From Microbacterium sp. (GTDB lineage Bacteria; Actinomycetota; Actinomycetes; Actinomycetales; Microbacteriaceae), in the NCBI GenBank assembly GCA_003248655.1, contig QFPM01000009.1:1-64000 (forward strand): a stretch of 64,000 nt of DNA. The letters run 5' to 3'. Shown in pieces: positions 8,674 through 16,237 of the stretch. The position numbers and the translations under genes are program-made. Every line of letters starts with the position of its first letter. Position 1 is the stretch's first letter. The notes below the pieces were generated by a model. It saw nothing but the letters and a program-made list of their open reading frames with translations, searched no databases and was not told the origin of the DNA.

Positions 8674-10014
8674 TCAGCCCACCCCCGAGACGATCGTCAC
8701 CGTCGTGCCCGACCTGTTGAGCACGAACGGACCGTAGGCGACATCTGCGCCGGCCGCCGTGCTCGTCCCGAACACGACGCGCAGGGTGTTGTCGGCGTAG
8801 TTGGTGAGCTGGGTGCGGCTGAACGAGTCCCCCGTGCTGTTGGCCTGGATCGTGTCGATGGTCGTCCACGTACCGAACCCGCTCGAGCGCTGCACCGTGA
8901 GGGCCTGCTGCGTGATCGAGTTGAGCTCGATCGTGATGGTCGAGCCGGAGATCGTGACGGTGAGCGGCTCGCGGACGAAGCTCAGCCGTGCCGAGGGCGA
9001 CGAGCAGTCGACGGTGATCAGCTGCGCGCCACTGCCCCCGTTGGACATGGGCAGGCACTGACCCGTCGATGCCGAGACGAGCTGGTAGAACGGCGTCGAC
9101 CCGGTCGACTTCTGCACATACCACCGCTGATCCGCCGTCGTCGCGGCCGTCTGGACGGTGACGCCGCCGGAACCCGAGGTCGCCACCCGCAGAGTGGGCG
9201 CGTTTCGCGGGCGGATCGTCACGAGCGACTGGTCGCCCGCCGTGACGGGGGTGAACTGCCACCGCTGGTTCGCGCCGTCGTGGCACTCCCATGTGAGGAC
9301 CACGGTGCCCGACGTCGAGGCGCCACCGCCGGACACGTCGAGGCAGAGGCCGCTGTTGGTCAGGGTGCGCACCGTGTGCCACGACGAGGCGAGCGTCGGG
9401 TCGAAGAAGTTGCCGACGACGAGGGGGAACATCCCCGCCGTGGTCTGTGCGTGCGTCGCCGCGGGCGTCGATGCCGTCCACCCGGACGCGCTCACCGAGA
9501 CTCCCAGCACCGGGTTGACGGTCTGGCCTCCGGCGGCATCGGTCGCCGTCTTCCAATCGGCGATCGTCGTGCGCACGCAGTAGACCGCCGAGGCGCCCGC
9601 GCCGAGCGTCGCGGAGAAGCTCGTGGATGCCCACGTCCCGGTCGTGACGCCCGAGCCCGGCACCGCGGTCGCGGTGGTGCAGGCAGCCGCGTTCGCGACC
9701 TGCCACACCTGCACGCCGAGCTTGCTCGCATACGGCTGCGTGGTGCCCATCGTGACGGTCGCGGTCCCGGCGGTCGCCCCGTTCGTGACCGTGAACGAGC
9801 GCGTGCTCGTCAGACTGCTGGGGGTGTAGGTCGTCGATGCCGGGGTGTCGAATCCTGCCTGCGACACCGCCACGGCGGTCGTGAGAGCGGTTCCGCTCGC
9901 CGCGGCCTGCGCCGTCCAGTACGCCCACCCGGCAGAACCCCCCGCAACCACGAGCATCGCCGTCAGCCCTGCGATGAGGGGCGTGCGGCGAAAGCGGCGG
10001 GGGGAGCGAGTCAT
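8674..10014 (-). CDS. exported RICIN (beta-trefoil lectin) domain protein with TasA-type leader
   Basis: A 446-residue protein. The leader RRTPLIAGLTAMLVVAGG ends in GWAYW, the signature seen in SipW-processed exports. About residues 35-200 form a Ser/Thr-rich beta domain. About 215-355 form a ricin-B trefoil: GLCLDVSGG, then NQRWQF (a QxW motif), then GQCLPMSNG. QxW repeats generally bind glycans. The C-terminal 100 residues form another beta domain. It lies 13 nt after the previous gene and 1 nt before the LAxTG-protein gene. The lectin suggests binding of a surface or environmental glycan, which is inference; the RICIN fold itself is well supported. Confidence 0.85.
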   Translation of the reverse strand: MTRSPRRFRRTPLIAGLTAMLVVAGGSAGWAYWTAQAAASGTALTTAVAVSQAGFDTPASTTYTPSSLTSTRSFTVTNGATAGTATVTMGTTQPYASKLGVQVWQVANAAACTTATAVPGSGVTTGTWASTSFSATLGAGASAVYCVRTTIADWKTATDAAGGQTVNPVLGVSVSASGWTASTPAATHAQTTAGMFPLVVGNFFDPTLASSWHTVRTLTNSGLCLDVSGGGASTSGTVVLTWECHDGANQRWQFTPVTAGDQSLVTIRPRNAPTLRVATSGSGGVTVQTAATTADQRWYVQKSTGSTPFYQLVSASTGQCLPMSNGGSGAQLITVDCSSPSARLSFVREPLTVTISGSTITIELNSITQQALTVQRSSGFGTWTTIDTIQANSTGDSFSRTQLTNYADNTLRVVFGTSTAAGADVAYGPFVLNRSGTTVTIVSGVG

Positions 10015-10027
10015 GGCGTTTTTCGGG

Positions 10028-10597
10028 TCAGCCGGCCACCTGCGTGGCCGAGATGTTGAAGGTGAAGGACAGGGGGGTGCCGCTGCCGGTCGCGGCGGTT
10101 CCGGCCGGCAGGCTGACGACGAGGCAGTACCACGAGGACTGTCCGGCGGCGAGGGTGCCCATGGCGGGGGCGGTGAAGCCGTTCAGCGCCGCGGGGGTTC
10201 CCGCGGCCGCGGGCGTGCAGGCCGACTCGCTCGCGACGGGAGCGAGGCTCACGAGGGCTGCCGCGGCGTAGGCGGGCACCGCGCCGGTAGCTGCCAGCGT
10301 GCCTGCCAGCGCCAGGGGCGCGTCACCGGTGTTGCTCACCGCGAAGGCCCATACCGCGGGGGTGGCGGGGCTCAGGGCGCGCGAGCCGAGGGCGCCTGAG
10401 CCGTCGCCGATCCGGATGCCGGCGGTGCCGGCCGTGATCGTCGCACCGGACTGCGTCGCCGAGGAGGTGAGCAGCGCGGAGGTGACTCCGGCACCGCTGA
10501 TTCCGATGAGGACCGCGAACAGGCTGAGGATCGCCGTCGTCACGAGCGCGCGGAATCGGCGAGGTGCCGCTTCTGCTGCGTGGGCGCGCCGGTTCAT
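10028..10597 (-). CDS. small exported protein, TasA/SipW-substrate-like
   Basis: A 189-residue protein starting MNRRAHAAEAAPRRF. The start at 10597 has AGGGGA 5 nt upstream; the open frame extends further upstream but without start signals and across a strong hairpin. A leader helix (ALVTTAILSLFAVLIGISGAG) is followed by TSALLTSSATQSGATITAGTAG, the same arrangement as the TasA-like gene upstream (leader, short spacer, then TAG motif). The mature part is Ala/Ser/Thr-rich with two Cys and predicted beta strands, ending TFNISATQVAG. This closely resembles the TQVAGN end of the 10672 gene, so the two are probably diverged paralogs, perhaps a minor subunit of one fibre. Confidence 0.75.
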   Translation of the reverse strand: MNRRAHAAEAAPRRFRALVTTAILSLFAVLIGISGAGVTSALLTSSATQSGATITAGTAGIRIGDGSGALGSRALSPATPAVWAFAVSNTGDAPLALAGTLAATGAVPAYAAAALVSLAPVASESACTPAAAGTPAALNGFTAPAMGTLAAGQSSWYCLVVSLPAGTAATGSGTPLSFTFNISATQVAG

Positions 10598-10627
10598 CCT
10601 GGTCCCCTGAGTCGGATCGTATGCGGA

Positions 10628-10666
10628 GGATCCGGCGCCGCAGTTCGGGTCTGCGGCGCCGGATCC
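10628..10666 (-). promoter_or_regulatory. 16-bp perfect hairpin between the first two surface genes
   Basis: Arms at 10628-10643 and 10651-10666 (GGATCCGGCGCCGCAG and its complement) enclose a 7-nt loop. It begins 6 nt after the TasA-like stop and ends 31 nt before the next start. No T-run follows, so it may be an RNA stabiliser or partial attenuator that raises the first gene over the rest. Confidence 0.8.
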
Positions 10667-10671
10667 GTGGG

Positions 10672-11283
10672 TCAGTTGCCGGCGACCTGCGTGACCGTGA
10701 GCGCGAACTGGCTCAGGTTCACCTTGCCCTGCTTGGCCGGGTTGTCGGCCGTCGCGGAGCTGGCGTCGGTTCCGAACGGCCACGTGATCGTCGCGGTGAT
10801 GACGACCGTGTGGGTCTTCACGCCGTTGTCGGCACCGGTCGGCTTGGCAACGGTGACAGCCGTCCCCGGAGCAGTCGCAGCGCCGCCGTTGACCGAGAAG
10901 GTGGTGGCGGCGGTGAGGCGGCCCGCCAGAGCGGTGTCCGCAGCGCCGGCCGTGGCGGCGGCGATTGAGCCGGCGGCCAGGTCGACCTTGAACGCGAGGT
11001 CCTGACCCTCTGCCGTGACGTTGTAGTTGCCCGTGTAGATGAGCTGGTCACCCGGGACGATCCGGACGGTGGTGATGTCGGAGACCGCGCTCGCGGTTCC
11101 GTTCTGGTGTTTGATCGACCAGCTCGCCGCGCCGTTCTGCGCGACGCGCAGCTGGCCGGCGGTGATGCTGTTCTGACCGCTCAGGTTGGCGCTGTCGTTC
11201 CAGTAGGCGAGGGTGCCGCCCGTGCCGAGCAGCAGCATGAGCGCCGCGCCGGCGGCGATGGTGCCCTTGGTGGTCTTCTTCAT
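10672..11283 (-). CDS. TasA/CalY-like exported protein with alternate (SipW-type) signal peptide
   Basis: A 203-residue protein. The start MKKTTKGTIAAGAALMLLLG then GTGGTLAYWNDS is the hallmark of alternate-type signal peptides processed by SipW-like peptidases; such an enzyme is encoded four genes downstream. The motif NSITAGQLRV just after the leader is also typical of the TasA/camelysin family. The mature part is beta-rich, without Cys, and ends LSQFALTVTQVAGN. Relatives in Bacillus form extracellular fibres; that this one does is inference. AAGGAGAA lies 7 nt before the ATG. It is first in the operon, and a strong hairpin follows it, which fits a major subunit made in excess. Confidence 0.85.
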   Translation of the reverse strand: MKKTTKGTIAAGAALMLLLGTGGTLAYWNDSANLSGQNSITAGQLRVAQNGAASWSIKHQNGTASAVSDITTVRIVPGDQLIYTGNYNVTAEGQDLAFKVDLAAGSIAAATAGAADTALAGRLTAATTFSVNGGAATAPGTAVTVAKPTGADNGVKTHTVVITATITWPFGTDASSATADNPAKQGKVNLSQFALTVTQVAGN

Positions 11284-11516
11284 GATGGTGCTTCTCCTTG
11301 AAAATCGGCGCGCGAACGCACCGCGCTATCGGGGGGTCATGCGAGGAGTCGCGGTTTCGGGGCCGCGGCAGTTCCTCTTGATGAGAATCCTCTCATGCAC
11401 GTGTCCCCCAAATGGGGGACTTGGAGAAACCTTGAGGATGCCTTGAGGATAAGAAACTTCCCGTGAGAAACCTGTTCTGGTATCGCACCGCCGTTGAGCA
11501 TCCGCCAACGAAAACG
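11284..11516. other. upstream region of the surface operon
   Basis: No gene is seen. The region has lower GC than its surroundings and holds three operator-like elements (separate entry). I could not identify a convincing sigma-A -35/-10 pair reading toward 11283. Confidence 0.6.
11381..11450 (-). promoter_or_regulatory. cluster of operator-like repeats upstream of the TasA-like operon
   Basis: Three elements within 70 bp: a dyad ATGAGA-atcc-TCTCAT (11381-11396), a dyad GTCCCCCA-aa-TGGGGGAC (11403-11420), and a direct repeat of CCTTGAGGAT at 11430-11439 and 11441-11450. The direct repeat has an 11-bp period, about one helical turn. The dyads have very short centres, so they look like protein-binding sites and not RNA hairpins. 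Confidence 0.6.
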
Positions 11517-11550
11517 ACGAAAGCCCCCGGGTCTCCCCGGGGGCTTTCGT
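11517..11550 (-). terminator. rho-independent terminator of the str operon
   Basis: A perfect 15-bp stem (11517-11531 with 11536-11550, core AAAGCCCCCGGG) with a 4-nt loop. On the minus strand it is followed by CGTTTTCG. It lies about 95 nt after tuf. Confidence 0.85.
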
Positions 11551-11554
11551 TATG

Positions 11555-11641
11555 AGGCTGAGGTTTCGATGCGCCCGCTGCGCGGGCTACTCAGCCTGAG
11601 TCGCAGGCGCCTCACCGCCGCGGCGCGGCGCTGAGGCGCCT
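11555..11641 (-). repeat. R1-type palindrome plus second hairpin after tuf
   Basis: Nearest tuf, arms AGGCGCCTCA (11605-11614) and TGAGGCGCCT (11632-11641) form a 10-bp stem that starts 4 nt after the stop codon. Further on, AGGCTGAG (11555-11562) pairs with CTCAGCCT (11590-11597) around an inner palindrome containing TTTCGATGCGCCCG and GGGCTACTC. The inner part matches the R1 family seen after rpsG and rpoB. Confidence 0.7.
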
Positions 11642-11645
11642 CGGC

Positions 11646-12839
11646 TCACTTGAGGATCTTCGTGACCGTGCCGGCGCCGACGGTGCGGCCACCCTCACGG
11701 ATCGCGTAGCCGAGGCCCTCTTCCATAGCGATCGGCTGGATGAGGTCGACCTTCATCTCGGTGGTGTCGCCGGGCATGACCATCTCGGTGCCCTCGGGCA
11801 GCGTGATGACACCGGTGACGTCCGTGGTGCGGAAGTAGAACTGCGGGCGATAGTTCGTGAAGAACGGGTTGTGACGACCACCCTCCTCCTTGGAGAGGAT
11901 GTACGCCGTGCCCTCGAACTCGGTGTGCGGGGTGACCGAACCGGGCTTGACGACGACCTGGCCGCGCTCGACGTCGTCACGCTTGGTGCCGCGCAGGAGC
12001 AGACCACAGTTCTCGCCGGCCCAGGCCTCGTCGAGCTGCTTGTGGAACATCTCGATACCGGTGACCGTCGTCTTCTGCGTCGGGCGGATGCCGACGATCT
12101 CGACCTCGGAGTTGATCGCGAGCGTGCCACGCTCGGCGCGGCCCGTGACGACCGTGCCACGGCCGGTGATCGTGAAGACGTCCTCGATGGGCATGAGGAA
12201 CGGCTTGTCCTTGTCGCGCACCGGGTCGGGGATCGACTCGTCGACGGCCTCCATGAGCTTGACGATCGACTCGGTCCACTCCGGGTCGCCCTCGAGCGCC
12301 TTCAGGCCCGAGACGCGCACGACGGGGGCGTTGTCGCCGTCGAAGTCCTGCGACGACAGCAGCTCGCGGACCTCGAGCTCGACGAGCTCCAGGATCTCCT
12401 CGTCGTCGACCATGTCGCTCTTGTTCAGCGCGACGAGCAGGTACGGCACGCCGACCTGCTTGGCCAGCAGCACGTGCTCGCGCGTCTGCGCCATCGGACC
12501 GTCGGTCGCGGCGACCACGAGGATCGCGCCGTCCATCTGGGCGGCACCGGTGATCATGTTCTTGATGTAGTCGGCGTGACCGGGCGCGTCGACGTGCGCG
12601 TAGTGACGCTTCGGGGTCTCGTACTCGACGTGCGAGATGTTGATCGTGATACCACGCTGACGCTCTTCGGGCGCCGAGTCGATCGACGCGAAGTCACGCT
12701 GCACGTTGGTCGCCGACGGGTACTTGTCAGCGAGCACCTTCGAGATGGCGGCGGTGAGCGTGGTCTTGCCGTGGTCGACGTGACCGATCGTTCCGATGTT
12801 GACGTGCGGCTTGGTCCGCTCGAACTTGGCCTTGGCCAC
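11646..12839 (-). CDS. tuf: translation elongation factor Tu
   Basis: A 397-residue GTPase that delivers aminoacyl-tRNA to the ribosome. The N-terminus MAKAKFERTKPHVNIGTIGH leads into the P-loop GHVDHGKT, the effector loop around RGITINISHVEYET, the G3 motif DAPGHADY and the G4 motif NKSD. Domains 2 and 3 follow, ending in GGRTVGAGTVTKILK. Full length with a GTG start at 12839. It is the last gene of the str operon, 48 nt after fusA, and is followed by hairpins and a terminator. Confidence 0.98.
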   Translation of the reverse strand: MAKAKFERTKPHVNIGTIGHVDHGKTTLTAAISKVLADKYPSATNVQRDFASIDSAPEERQRGITINISHVEYETPKRHYAHVDAPGHADYIKNMITGAAQMDGAILVVAATDGPMAQTREHVLLAKQVGVPYLLVALNKSDMVDDEEILELVELEVRELLSSQDFDGDNAPVVRVSGLKALEGDPEWTESIVKLMEAVDESIPDPVRDKDKPFLMPIEDVFTITGRGTVVTGRAERGTLAINSEVEIVGIRPTQKTTVTGIEMFHKQLDEAWAGENCGLLLRGTKRDDVERGQVVVKPGSVTPHTEFEGTAYILSKEEGGRHNPFFTNYRPQFYFRTTDVTGVITLPEGTEMVMPGDTTEMKVDLIQPIAMEEGLGYAIREGGRTVGAGTVTKILK

Positions 12840-12887
12840 TGGGTACGGGTATGAAGTTGTGTGTCACGGGGGCGGATGATCCGAGGA

Positions 12888-15002
12888 TCACTCGCCCTTG
12901 TTCTTCTGGACGATCTCGTCGGCGACGGCCCGCGGGACCTCGGCGTACGAATCGAACTCCATCGAGTAGACCGCGCGACCCGAGGTCTTCGAGCGCAGGT
13001 CGCCGATGTAGCCGAACATCTCCGACAGCGGGACGAGCGCGCGGACGATCTTGATGCCCGAGCCGTCCTCCATCGACTGGATCTGACCACGACGCGAGTT
13101 CAGGTCGCCGATGACGTCGCCCATGTACTCCTCGGGCGTGCGCACCTCGACCGCCATGAGCGGCTCGAGGATCGCGGGGTTGGCCTTGCGGACAGCCTCC
13201 TTGAAGCCCATCGAACCCGCGATCTTGAACGCCATCTCGGACGAGTCGACGTCGTGGCTCGCACCGTCGAGCAGGATCGCCTTGACACCCACGATGGGGT
13301 AGCCGGCGAGCACGCCGACGTTCATCGCATCCTGGAAGCCCTGGTTGGTCGGCTCGATGTACTCGCGCGGGATGCGGCCACCGGTGACCTTGTTCTCGAA
13401 CTCGTACGTCTTGTCGGCCGTGACCTCGAGGGGCTCGAGCGCGAACTGGATCTTCGCGAACTGACCCGAACCACCGGTCTGCTTCTTGTGCGTGTAGTCG
13501 TGGCGCTCGACGGCCTTCTTGATCGTCTCGCGGTACGCGACCTGCGGCTTTCCGACGTTCGCCTCGACCTTGAACTCGCGCTTCATGCGGTCCACGAGGA
13601 TGTCGAGGTGCAGCTCGCCCATGCCCTTGATGACCGTCTGGCCCGTCTCGGGGTTGAGCTCCGTGCGGAAGGTCGGGTCTTCTTCGGCGAGCTTCTGGAT
13701 CGCCGTGCCGAGCTTCTCCTGGTCGGCCTTGGTCTTCGGCTCGATCGCGACCTCGATGACGGGCTCGGGGAAGGTCATCGACTCGAGGACGACGGGCTTG
13801 TCGGGGTCAGCCAGGGTGTCACCGGTGGTGGTGTCCTTCAGGCCGATGACGGCGTAGATGTTGCCCGCGGTGACCGAGTCGACCGGGTTCTCCTTGTTGG
13901 CGTGCATCTGGAAGATCTTCCCGATGCGCTCCTTCTTGCCCTTGGTCGAGTTGATGACCTGCGCGCCCGAGTCGAGGTGACCCGAGTAAACGCGGATGTA
14001 GGTGAGGCGACCGAAGAACGGGTGCACCGCGACCTTGAACGCGAGCGCCGCGAACGGGTCGGTCGCGTCGGGGTGGCGCTCGATGATCTTCTCTTCGTCC
14101 TTCGGGTCGTGCGCCTCGATGGCGGGCACGTCGAGGGGCGACGGGAGGAAGTCGACGACGGCATCCAGCATCGGCTGCACGCCGCGGTTCTTGAACGCCG
14201 AACCGCACAGGACGGGGTAGATCTCGCCCGCGACGGTGAGCTTGCGGATCGCGCCCTTGATCTCGGCGACCGTGAGCTCTTCACCGCCGAAGTACTTCTC
14301 GAGGAGAGCCTCGTCGGTCTCGGCGACGGTCTCCATGAGCTTCTCGCGGTACTCGGCCGCGCGATCGGCGAGATCCGCGGGGATCTCCTGGATCTCGTAC
14401 TTGGCGCCCATCGTCACGTCACCCTTGGCATCGCCGGGCCACACGAGCGCACGCATCTCGACGAGGTCGATGACGCCGATGAAGTCGTTCTCGGCGCCGA
14501 TCGGCAGCTGCAGGACGAGCGGCTTGGCGCCGAGCCGGTTCACGATGGTGTCGACGGTGAAGTAGAAGTCGGCACCCAGCTTGTCCATCTTGTTGACGAA
14601 GCAGATGCGCGGCACGTCGTACTTGTCGGCCTGACGCCACACGGTCTCGGACTGGGGCTCGACACCCTCCTTGCCGTCGAAGACGGCGACCGCGCCGTCG
14701 AGGACGCGCAGCGAGCGCTCGACCTCGACCGTGAAGTCGACGTGGCCGGGCGTGTCGATGATGTTGATCTGGTGCTTGTTCCAGAAGCAGGTCACGGCGG
14801 CCGACGTGATCGTGATGCCGCGCTCCTTCTCCTGCTCCATCCAGTCGGTCGTCGAGGCGCCGTCGTGCGTCTCGCCGAGCTTGTGGTTGACACCCGTGTA
14901 GAAGAGGATGCGCTCGGTCGTCGTCGTCTTGCCGGCATCGATGTGCGCCATGATGCCGATGTTGCGGACCTTGTTGAGGTCGGTGAGCACTTCTTGTGCC
15001 AC
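12888..15002 (-). CDS. fusA: translation elongation factor G
   Basis: A 704-residue translocase GTPase. The P-loop AHIDAGKTTTTER is near residue 20, DTPGHVDF forms G3 and NKMDKLGADF forms G4. Domains II-V are complete to the C-terminus EIVQKNKGE. It starts with GTG at 15002 (MAQEVLTDLNKVRN), with AGAGGAA about 10 nt upstream. It is third in the str operon. The 125-nt gap from rpsG is filled with R1 palindromes. Confidence 0.98.
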   Translation of the reverse strand: MAQEVLTDLNKVRNIGIMAHIDAGKTTTTERILFYTGVNHKLGETHDGASTTDWMEQEKERGITITSAAVTCFWNKHQINIIDTPGHVDFTVEVERSLRVLDGAVAVFDGKEGVEPQSETVWRQADKYDVPRICFVNKMDKLGADFYFTVDTIVNRLGAKPLVLQLPIGAENDFIGVIDLVEMRALVWPGDAKGDVTMGAKYEIQEIPADLADRAAEYREKLMETVAETDEALLEKYFGGEELTVAEIKGAIRKLTVAGEIYPVLCGSAFKNRGVQPMLDAVVDFLPSPLDVPAIEAHDPKDEEKIIERHPDATDPFAALAFKVAVHPFFGRLTYIRVYSGHLDSGAQVINSTKGKKERIGKIFQMHANKENPVDSVTAGNIYAVIGLKDTTTGDTLADPDKPVVLESMTFPEPVIEVAIEPKTKADQEKLGTAIQKLAEEDPTFRTELNPETGQTVIKGMGELHLDILVDRMKREFKVEANVGKPQVAYRETIKKAVERHDYTHKKQTGGSGQFAKIQFALEPLEVTADKTYEFENKVTGGRIPREYIEPTNQGFQDAMNVGVLAGYPIVGVKAILLDGASHDVDSSEMAFKIAGSMGFKEAVRKANPAILEPLMAVEVRTPEEYMGDVIGDLNSRRGQIQSMEDGSGIKIVRALVPLSEMFGYIGDLRSKTSGRAVYSMEFDSYAEVPRAVADEIVQKNKGE

Positions 15003-15018
15003 GGGGGTGTTTCCTCTC

Positions 15019-15132
15019 GGTGATCGAGTAGCCCGCGCCGCGGGCGTATCGAGATCAGGGGTGGTGGTGATACGCGGGCTGCGCCGCTACTCCGGTGATT
15101 GAGTAGCGGCGCAGCCGCGTATCGAAATCACC
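15019..15132 (-). repeat. R1 palindromic repeats between rpsG and fusA (three partial copies, long hairpin)
   Basis: Copies occupy about 15019-15059, 15067-15093 (inverted) and 15094-15132. The last two face each other: GATACGCGG...CTACTC at 15069-15092 pairs with GAGTAGCGG...GTATC at 15101-15123, about 23 bp with one bulge and an 8-nt loop. The rpsG stop codon (15128-15130) lies inside the third copy. Confidence 0.85.
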
Positions 15133-15598
15133 AGCGGTAGTGCGCGAAGGCGCGGTTCGACTCGGCCATCTTGTGGGTGTCCTCGCGGCGCTTGACCGCA
15201 GCTCCCAGGCCGTTCGAGGCGTCGAGGATCTCGTTCTGCAGGCGCTCGGTCATCGTCTTCTCACGACGGCCCTTCGCGTACGAGACGAGCCAGCGCAGCG
15301 CGAGGGTGTTCGCGCGGTGCGGCTTGACCTCGACGGGCACCTGGTAGGTCGAACCGCCGACGCGGCGGCTCTTGACCTCGAGGGTGGGGCGGACGTTGTC
15401 GAGCGCCTTCTTGAGCGTTGCGACGGCATCCTGGCCGTTCTTGGCCTCCACGCCCTTGAGCGCGTTGTAGACGATGGCCTCGGCGATCGACTTCTTGCCG
15501 TCGACGAGGATCTTGTTCACCAGCTGGGTGACGATCGGAGCACCGTAGACCGGGTCGTTGACGACGACGCGGCGGGGTGCGGGTCCCTTGCGAGGCAT
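15128..15598 (-). CDS. rpsG: 30S ribosomal protein S7
   Basis: A 156-residue primary 16S rRNA-binding protein of the small-subunit head. It runs from MPRKGPAPRRVVVNDPVYGA to NRAFAHYRW, with the conserved segment NLARRR-like KRREDTHKMAE near the end and YQVPVEVKPHRANTLALRW in the middle. Full family length for actinobacteria. It follows rpsL by 5 nt, with its ribosome site in the end of rpsL. Its TGA stop is supplied by an R1 repeat. Confidence 0.97.
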   Translation of the reverse strand: MPRKGPAPRRVVVNDPVYGAPIVTQLVNKILVDGKKSIAEAIVYNALKGVEAKNGQDAVATLKKALDNVRPTLEVKSRRVGGSTYQVPVEVKPHRANTLALRWLVSYAKGRREKTMTERLQNEILDASNGLGAAVKRREDTHKMAESNRAFAHYRW

Positions 15599-15603
15599 CG
15601 GAC

Positions 15604-15972
15604 TCAGCCCTTCTTGGCGCCGTAGCGACTACGGGCCTGCTTGCGGTTCTTGACGGCCTGGGTGTCCAGGGCGCCGCGAACGATCTTGTAGCGGACACCG
15701 GGGAGGTCCTTCACACGGCCTCCACGGACGAGCACGAGCGAGTGCTCCTGCAGGTTGTGGCCCTCGCCGGGGATGTAGGCGGTGACCTCGGTGCCGTTGC
15801 GGAGCTTGACACGGGCGACCTTGCGCATGGCCGAGTTCGGCTTCTTGGGCGTCGTCGTGTAGACGCGGGTGCAGACACCCGCCTGCTGGGGGTTCGACTT
15901 CAGGGCGGGAGCCTTGGTCTTGGTGACCTTCGGCGAGCGTCCCTTGCGAACCAACTGCTGAATGGTTGGCAC
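15604..15972 (-). CDS. rpsL: 30S ribosomal protein S12
   Basis: A 122-residue decoding-centre protein. The start is GTG at 15972 (VPTIQQLVRKGR), with AGGAGA 4 nt upstream; open frame continues far upstream but is leader RNA. The loop TTTPKKPNSAMRK has Lys at 43, and GGRVKDLPGVRY keeps the second Lys, so the usual streptomycin-resistance substitutions are absent. It is the first gene of the str operon, behind a leader of about 220 nt. Confidence 0.97.
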   Translation of the reverse strand: MPTIQQLVRKGRSPKVTKTKAPALKSNPQQAGVCTRVYTTTPKKPNSAMRKVARVKLRNGTEVTAYIPGEGHNLQEHSLVLVRGGRVKDLPGVRYKIVRGALDTQAVKNRKQARSRYGAKKG

Positions 15973-16195
15973 GTTCTCTCCTTGTTGACTGCCCGGATCT
16001 TTCGTTCCGGACAGGTGCTGCACGGTGACAGCGGTCGTGGTTTCACCACAGATCCACCGCCGCAGCGCGATCGCGCCGAGGCTTTCAGGTGGTGGATATG
16101 CCGTGGGGGCGACCTGTTCGCAGGCCGGTCCCGTCGTGTGGTCCGAGCTGCCTGTCCGGTGCCGAGGCACAGCACAAGCGCGCGCAGACGCACAC
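15973..16195 (-). promoter_or_regulatory. long 5' leader of the str operon
   Basis: About 220 nt separate the predicted transcription start from rpsL. Visible structure includes CCACC...GGTGG arms around 16063-16097 and a CCGGA/TCCGG-type stem near 15990-16012. This could be an autoregulatory leader; no known riboswitch was recognised. Confidence 0.45.
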
Positions 16196-16202
16196 CCGCT
16201 CA

Positions 16203-16231
16203 ATACTACGCCGTATGACGGATGCGGGCAA
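16203..16231 (-). promoter_or_regulatory. sigma-A-type promoter of the str operon
   Basis: Minus-strand TTGCCC (16231-16226), a 17-nt spacer, then TAGTAT (16208-16203). The -35 lies 7 nt beyond the end of the FHA gene, so it can drive rpsL independently of the upstream operon. Confidence 0.7.
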
Positions 16232-16237
16232 ACGCGT

